From Chelatococcus composti (GTDB taxonomy: Bacteria > Pseudomonadota > Alphaproteobacteria > Rhizobiales > Beijerinckiaceae), in the NCBI RefSeq assembly GCF_014201415.1, contig NZ_JACHEH010000005.1, positions 1-64,000 of the forward strand: a stretch of 64,000 nucleotides of DNA, given 5' to 3'. Positions 60,701-64,000 of this stretch are shown one piece after another. The notes under the pieces are model-generated. The model worked only from the letters and a program-made list of their open reading frames with translations, did no database searches and was not told the DNA's origin. Both the position numbers and the translations under genes were made by a program. The first letter of the stretch is position 1, and each line of letters opens with the position of its first letter.

Positions 60701-60906
60701 GACGCATCTTCGACCCCTTCTTCACCACGGCCCGCCACCGGGGCAGCACCGGGCTCGGGCTGCACATCGTCTACAACCTCGTCACCAACAAGCTGCAGGG
60801 GCGCATCGACGTGGAGAGCCGCCCGGGCGCCGGCACGACCTTCCGCATCGAAATGCCGAAGCAGCTTGCCGGCGAGGCCCGCACTGAGGCCATGGCGGCG
60901 CTGTAA
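57784..60906 (+). CDS. OmpR-type response regulator in frame with a membrane histidine kinase
   Basis: The frame is open from the ATG at 57784 to the stop at 60904-60906, 1040 codons. Residues 1-120 are a receiver (DDE pair near residue 11, phosphoacceptor Asp 55 in LVVLDLNMPG, Lys in DDYLAKPCE); 140-235 are an OmpR/TorR-type winged helix ending RGLGYAFEPDG. Then come about 45 low-complexity residues, and from Met 283 a full kinase: TM1 (IMLVGGIPIAIAAGIAVAAWLLL), about 380 periplasmic residues, TM2, HAMP (ITMPLRRLQGSM), H-box with His 800 (VAHEINTPLG), LVINAALHAYD and DDGKGIAPQHLGRIFDPFF. The kinase has its own start and ribosome-binding site, so separate proteins are possible as well as a fusion. 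Confidence 0.75.
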   Translation: MNTGPHIAVVDDELATREMVGDYLRMHGFAVTLCDGAASLRHFMARQQPDLVVLDLNMPGEDGLSVVRQLKASGDVPVIMLTATASAIDRIVGLELGADDYLAKPCELRELVARIRSVLRRSARSAPAQPEAGRSVRFGTKWFDIDTHRLRDEDGRTQPLTKSEFLLLKAFADHPRRVLSREYLLDIADARDAEAFDRAIDVRITRIRRKIEPDPANPRFIRTVRGLGYAFEPDGALPRVSCPTGTRNIVSCRKRNGALPHRRRKSPATARGQDACQSVGELMRIRNKIMLVGGIPIAIAAGIAVAAWLLLSEAERARSGAVLAGAIYRDLLVAMSVRDDYVGANPAERDPHAERFRELAARAQVQLASLAPLARTQEQRREVTSFQDTLARYAARMDDYIAVTTVNDRLIAEMSLRAARLVTLAEEARARQHASNADIITTLTEKDQQLRRLRDIVDSAYQLRATLWGLQTVLQRPDGSDPSFALAQMQHAATGLGEALGTRRGGEARELGDLSRAAASAERADLAAITERLLAWCDRLLKIEVTAQRALQEEVAQLLTYSVEANETEQATQNVAVATLRLGQETHEALTRRDADLAERKLARSGELADIAAALPISPLIQTDMIDAITEWRERLGTTIEGIRKQNAMIADMDQTAAAMVAKARSLNDLFTGDADWLGDFIGHVLVIGATVGLLFGSVAAFAAARSITMPLRRLQGSMLALAADPLAGRIAESDRRDELGDMARAANIFVTEISRRERDLRQAKERTDETLAELRQAQADLIQAEKLASLGQLVAGVAHEINTPLGIALTTATLLGDEAQEFERALKGNQLPRSRLAHFLDRMKEGSRLLFDNLGRASDLVHSFKQVAVDQVSDEPRRFEMKGWLEDVIRSLGPLLRKTQHAVAIDCPAPLQVGTYPGALAQVLTNLVINAALHAYDEGESGRIAITVRDAGDQLHLTVSDDGKGIAPQHLGRIFDPFFTTARHRGSTGLGLHIVYNLVTNKLQGRIDVESRPGAGTTFRIEMPKQLAGEARTEAMAAL
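58484..58632 (+). other. Regulator-kinase junction: direct repeat, hairpin and internal ribosome-binding site
   Basis: ACGGCGCCTTGCCCC occurs at 58484-58498 and again at 58550-58564. Between them is a hairpin (GTTTCGTG at 58501-58508 with CACGAAAC at 58520-58527, extended by CCC/GGG). TAGGAGAGCTC precedes the ATG at 58630, in good spacing. The composition looks like an intergenic region that has no in-frame stop. A stop lost through a small duplication or indel would explain the open frame. Confidence 0.55.
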
Positions 60907-60920
60907 AGGGGAACGGATCC

Positions 60921-62522
60921 ATGACGACGAAGCTGCCAGCCGGCGCCCTCCTGCTCGCCCTCCTCGCCTCGCCCGCGGCCGCCAAGACGCTCGTCTTCTG
61001 TTCGGAAGGCAGCCCCGAGGCCCTCAACCCGCAGATCGTGACGACGACGACGGGCATGAACGCCGGCCGGCCGATGTTCAACAATCTTGTCGAGTTCGCG
61101 CCCGGCACGACGCGGATCGTGCCCGCCCTGGCGCAGTCCTGGGACATCTCCCCGGACGGCACCACCTACACCTTCCGCCTGCGGCGGGGCGTGAAGTTCC
61201 ACGCCAACGGCATCTTCACGCCGACGCGCGACTTCAACGCCGACGATGTCCTCTTCTCGCTCATGCGGCAGTGGAAGGAGGACCACCCCTTCCACAACAC
61301 GCCCGGCGCGACCTTCGACTATTTCCGCGATCTCGGCATGCCGGATCTCATCCGCGCCATCGAGAAAATCGACGACCACACCGTGCGCATCCGCCTCACG
61401 CGGGCCGAAGCACCGTTCCTCGCCAATCTCGCAATGCCGTTCAACGTGGTGCTGTCCGCCGAATATGGCGAGCTTCTGCTGCGCCGTGGCGAGCCCGAGC
61501 GGCTCGACACCGAGCCCATCGGCACGGGGCCCTTCATGTTCGTCGGCTACCAGAAGGACATCGCCATCCGCTACCGGGCCTTGGCCGACTACTGGAACGG
61601 ACGGCCGAAGATCGACACGCTCGTCTTCTCCATCACCCCCAACCCTGTCGTGCGGCTCACCAAGCTCAAGGCAGGCGAGTGCCACGTCATGGCCTTCCCC
61701 AACCCCGGCGACCGGCAGGCCATCGCATCCAATCCCTCGCTGCGGCTGCTGCAGCAGGAGGGGCTCAACATCGGCTATCTCGCCATGAATGCCGCGCGCC
61801 CGCCCTTCGACAACCTCGCCCTGCGCCGGGCGGTGAACATGGCGATCGACAAGTGCGCCATCATCGAGGCCGTCTACCAGGGCACCGGCACGGTGGCCAA
61901 GAACCCGATTCCGCCGACGCTGTGGTCCTACAACGAGGCCGTCGAGGACCATCCCTACGACCCCGAGGAGGCGCGGCGCCTCGTCGCCGAGGCCGGCTAT
62001 CCGCACGGGCTCGACACCGACCTCTGGTACATGCCCGTCAGCCGGCCCTACAACCCGGACGGCCGCCGCGTGGCCGAGCTGATCCAGGCCGATCTGGCGC
62101 GTGTCGGCATCCGCACCCGCCTCATGACGGCGGACTGGGACCAGTACCGCGCGAAGCTGCAGGCCGGCGAGCCCGCCCTCGCGCTCTACGGCTGGACGGG
62201 TGACAACGGCGAGCCGGACAACTTCCTCAACGTGCTCCTGGGCTGCGCCGCAGCCCGCCCCGGCGGCAACAATGTCGCCAAGTGGTGCGATGGCGAATAC
62301 GACGCGCTTGTCACGCGCGCCAAGGCCACCAGCGACCGGGCCGAGCGCGAGGCGCTCTACCGGAAAGCGCAGGAGAGCTTCAAGCGCCAGGCGCCGTGGG
62401 TGCCCCTCGCACACTCGATCGTCTTCATGGCCACCCGCAAGGAGGTGAAGGGTTTCGGCATCGATCCGCTGGGCCGCCACGTCTTCGATGGTGTCGATCT
62501 CGAAGGGGAAGCCACACGTTGA
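60921..62522 (+). CDS. ABC-type solute-binding protein, family 5 (DppA/OppA-like)
   Basis: A 533-residue periplasmic binding protein. A Sec signal (LPAGALLLALLASPAAA) leads to KTLVFCSEGSPEALNPQ; the pattern AQSWDISPDGTTYTFRLRRGVKFH and PTRDFNADDVLFSLMR is typical of family 5 (peptides, nickel, opines, glycosides). It ends FGIDPLGRHVFDGVDLE, as in DppA. It starts 14 bases after the histidine kinase stop, and no permease or ATPase is in view, so it could be a sensor subunit that presents a ligand to the kinase rather than a transport component. Otherwise it is an orphan binding protein. Confidence 0.9.
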   Translation: MTTKLPAGALLLALLASPAAAKTLVFCSEGSPEALNPQIVTTTTGMNAGRPMFNNLVEFAPGTTRIVPALAQSWDISPDGTTYTFRLRRGVKFHANGIFTPTRDFNADDVLFSLMRQWKEDHPFHNTPGATFDYFRDLGMPDLIRAIEKIDDHTVRIRLTRAEAPFLANLAMPFNVVLSAEYGELLLRRGEPERLDTEPIGTGPFMFVGYQKDIAIRYRALADYWNGRPKIDTLVFSITPNPVVRLTKLKAGECHVMAFPNPGDRQAIASNPSLRLLQQEGLNIGYLAMNAARPPFDNLALRRAVNMAIDKCAIIEAVYQGTGTVAKNPIPPTLWSYNEAVEDHPYDPEEARRLVAEAGYPHGLDTDLWYMPVSRPYNPDGRRVAELIQADLARVGIRTRLMTADWDQYRAKLQAGEPALALYGWTGDNGEPDNFLNVLLGCAAARPGGNNVAKWCDGEYDALVTRAKATSDRAEREALYRKAQESFKRQAPWVPLAHSIVFMATRKEVKGFGIDPLGRHVFDGVDLEGEATR

Positions 62523-62662
62523 AAGCGAAGGCCAAACGAAACCGCTGATAGGCTGAATCAAACGATTGTTGCGGGAAAACCGCAAGAGACGAAACCAAAA
62601 ACGTTTCGGACGCAATGCGCCTGAAACGCGCCCCGCGCATTCTCCCGCCGTCGGCAGCGCCG

Positions 62663-62680
62663 GCCGGGCCTTCGCCCGGC
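62663..62680 (+). terminator. Hairpin between the binding-protein and cyclase genes
   Basis: GCCGGGC-CTTC-GCCCGGC, a perfect 7-bp stem with a stable CTTC loop, 140 bases after the binding-protein stop and 28 before the cyclase start. No T-tract follows, so it may be a leader structure of the cyclase gene instead of a terminator. Confidence 0.35.
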
Positions 62681-62707
62681 GGCGGGCCTCCGACTCGTGG
62701 GTCAGCC

Positions 62708-64000
62708 ATGCGCGTTCCTGTTTCGCTCATACCGCATCAGCAACCGAGACCGGCGACGTTCGCGCTCGCCCTTCTGCTCCTGCCCGTCGTCATCGGACTT
62801 CCTATTGCCGTGTGGTTCGACCTGAGAAGCCCGTCTGCGCGCATGATGCAGGGCGAGGCGAGCGAGATCGGCCTGCTCATCGACGAGATGCGCGCCTACT
62901 ACGCGAACGAGGTTCTGGGGCGGCTCGAGGGGCACGGCCGGGAAGCGCCCATGCCCACTGCGCTGTCCATCGAGCTGGGCAAGCGCATCAGCGCGCGCGA
63001 CGGCGCCGTCAAGATCCGCATCTTTTCCGACTTTCCCTTCCGCAAGCGGCCGGGCCACCCGATCGACGCGTTCGAGCAGACGGCGCTCGAAAGGCTGCGG
63101 CAGGATGCGACGAAGCCGGTCGTCGATGTCTCGGGCACGCTCGTCGACCGCACGGTGCGCGTCGCCACGCCCATCGTCATGGGCCCGGCCTGCGTGGCCT
63201 GCCACAACAGCCATCCCGACAGCCCCAAGCAGAACTGGCGCGTCGGTGACGTGCGCGGCGTGCAGGAGGTGACGGTGCGCCGGCCCATCGAGGCGAGCAT
63301 TTTCTCCTTCAAGGCCCTGCTCGCGTACATCGCCGTGGTTGCGGCCTGCGGCCTCGCCTTCATCCGCATGCAGAGCCGGCAGGCGGCCCTCGTCCGGCAT
63401 ATGAACGGCGAGCTCGCGCAGGCGAACGCCTTCCTCGGCTCCGTCTCGGCCAAGATCGCCCGTTATCTCTCGCCGCAGGTCTATCGCAGCATCTTCAGCG
63501 GCGCCAAGGACGTGGCCATCACCGCCGAGCGCAAGAAGCTCACCATCGTCTTCTCCGACATCAAGGACTTCACCGCGCTCACCGAGCGGCTGCAGCCAGA
63601 GGATCTCACGGCCCTGCTCAACGAGTATTTCACCGAGATGTCGGTAATCGCCCTGCGCCACGGCGCGACGATCGACAAGTTCGTCGGCGATGCCATGCTA
63701 CTCTTCTTCGGCGATCCGGACACGCGCGGCGTCAGGGAGGATGCGGCGGCTGCCGTGCGCATGGCGCTCGACATGCAGGCGGAACTCGCCCGGCTCAATG
63801 CCGAATGGCGCAAGCGTGGCCTCGCCGAGCCGCTCGAGGTGCGCATGGGCATCAACACCGGCTATTGCCACGTCGGCAATTTCGGCAGCGACAACCGCAT
63901 GGACTACACGATCATCGGGGCGGAGGCGAACCTCGCCGCGCGCCTGCAAGCCGTGGCGCAGCCGGGTTCGATCATCATCAGCTACGAGACCTACGCGCTT
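62708..64000 (+). CDS. Class III nucleotide cyclase with periplasmic haem-type sensor (partial)
   Basis: The frame runs open to the window end (431 codons seen). TM1 is ATFALALLLLPVVIGLPIAV (residues 17-36). The periplasmic part (about 40-205) has the DUF3365/Tll0287-like pattern with GPACVACHNSHPDSP: Cys 162, Cys 165 and His 166 form a CxxCH haem c motif. TM2 is ALLAYIAVVAACGLAFI. A short coiled coil leads to the catalytic domain: LTIVFSDIKDFTALTERL (metal Asp), DKFVGDAMLLFFGDP, VRMGINTGYCHVGNFG and YTIIGAEANLAARLQ. It makes cAMP (or cGMP) in response to redox state or a gas. The signalling context (two kinase genes upstream) is notable. Confidence 0.88.
   Translation, partial: MRVPVSLIPHQQPRPATFALALLLLPVVIGLPIAVWFDLRSPSARMMQGEASEIGLLIDEMRAYYANEVLGRLEGHGREAPMPTALSIELGKRISARDGAVKIRIFSDFPFRKRPGHPIDAFEQTALERLRQDATKPVVDVSGTLVDRTVRVATPIVMGPACVACHNSHPDSPKQNWRVGDVRGVQEVTVRRPIEASIFSFKALLAYIAVVAACGLAFIRMQSRQAALVRHMNGELAQANAFLGSVSAKIARYLSPQVYRSIFSGAKDVAITAERKKLTIVFSDIKDFTALTERLQPEDLTALLNEYFTEMSVIALRHGATIDKFVGDAMLLFFGDPDTRGVREDAAAAVRMALDMQAELARLNAEWRKRGLAEPLEVRMGINTGYCHVGNFGSDNRMDYTIIGAEANLAARLQAVAQPGSIIISYETYAL

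Noticed and set aside
58714-60765. Long open frame on the minus strand (683 codons) opposite the histidine kinase
   Set aside because: It mirrors the kinase in a GC-rich sequence; its product is rich in Arg/Gly/His, has no domain, and the plus-strand frame has all kinase motifs.

Overview
This is a 64-kb stretch of a high-GC bacterial chromosome. The gene set (DUF6894 protein, rhizobial-style exopolysaccharide genes, Liv-type importers, XrtA-associated sugar genes, many LysR/GntR/LacI regulators) points to an alphaproteobacterium, probably of the order Hyphomicrobiales. I see no rRNA, tRNA, CRISPR array, insertion sequence or phage gene. The layout is a series of catabolic and transport operons, then an exopolysaccharide locus, then a signalling cluster.

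Region 1 (1-12.5 kb): the end of an FCD/GntR regulator, a remnant of a TRAP transporter gene, a TRIC-type channel, a two-gene polyamine operon (carboxynorspermidine decarboxylase and synthase) with a small upstream ORF, a Tat-exported metallo-beta-lactamase-fold hydrolase divergent from a LysR regulator, a four-gene ABC sugar-type importer with a LacI regulator, and an Hsp20 gene whose leader could form an RNA thermometer.

Region 2 (12.5-27.3 kb): the most coherent metabolic unit. A minus-strand run encodes a Liv-type importer, aldehyde dehydrogenase, SDR, MBL hydrolase and CitE-type lyase. It is divergent from a class III CoA-transferase, a Nac-like LysR regulator, an acyl-CoA dehydrogenase-like protein, a MaoC/HTD2-type hydratase and an MmgE/PrpD protein. 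The CoA-transferase, hydratase, CitE lyase, dehydrogenase, PrpD and LysR set is that of the itaconate degradation (ict-ich-ccl, 'rip') locus of Pseudomonas aeruginosa, here apparently with its own importer. Three exact ATA-N9-TAT motifs lie in its two divergent promoters.

Region 3 (27.3-46.2 kb): an exopolysaccharide locus. It holds a nucleotide-sugar cassette (4,6-dehydratase, aminotransferase, nucleotidyltransferase, phosphoglycosyl transferase), a secreted beta-propeller-like protein, FemAB-like and deacetylase proteins of the XrtA/PEP-CTERM type (no exosortase in view), a GT4 glycosyltransferase, a Wzy-like polymerase, a Wzz/BY-kinase-like protein, two P-loop kinase-like proteins (one fused to a nucleotidyltransferase domain), a Wzx-like flippase, a LuxR regulator with a degenerate receiver, and an export protein.

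Region 4 (46.2-56.2 kb): an operon of two membrane proteins (one DUF3100) with two dehydrogenases and a LysR regulator, an ABC-2 exporter, an L-idonate 5-dehydrogenase-like gene divergent from an Fsr-like MFS transporter, and an ohr peroxide-resistance gene. Region 5 (56.4-64 kb): a frameshifted receiver/histidine kinase gene, a response regulator in frame with a large membrane histidine kinase with no stop between them, an orphan family 5 solute-binding protein, and a cyclase with a periplasmic CxxCH haem-type sensor that runs off the window end. Start codons were chosen by ribosome-binding site and family N-terminus and differ in places from the longest open frame.
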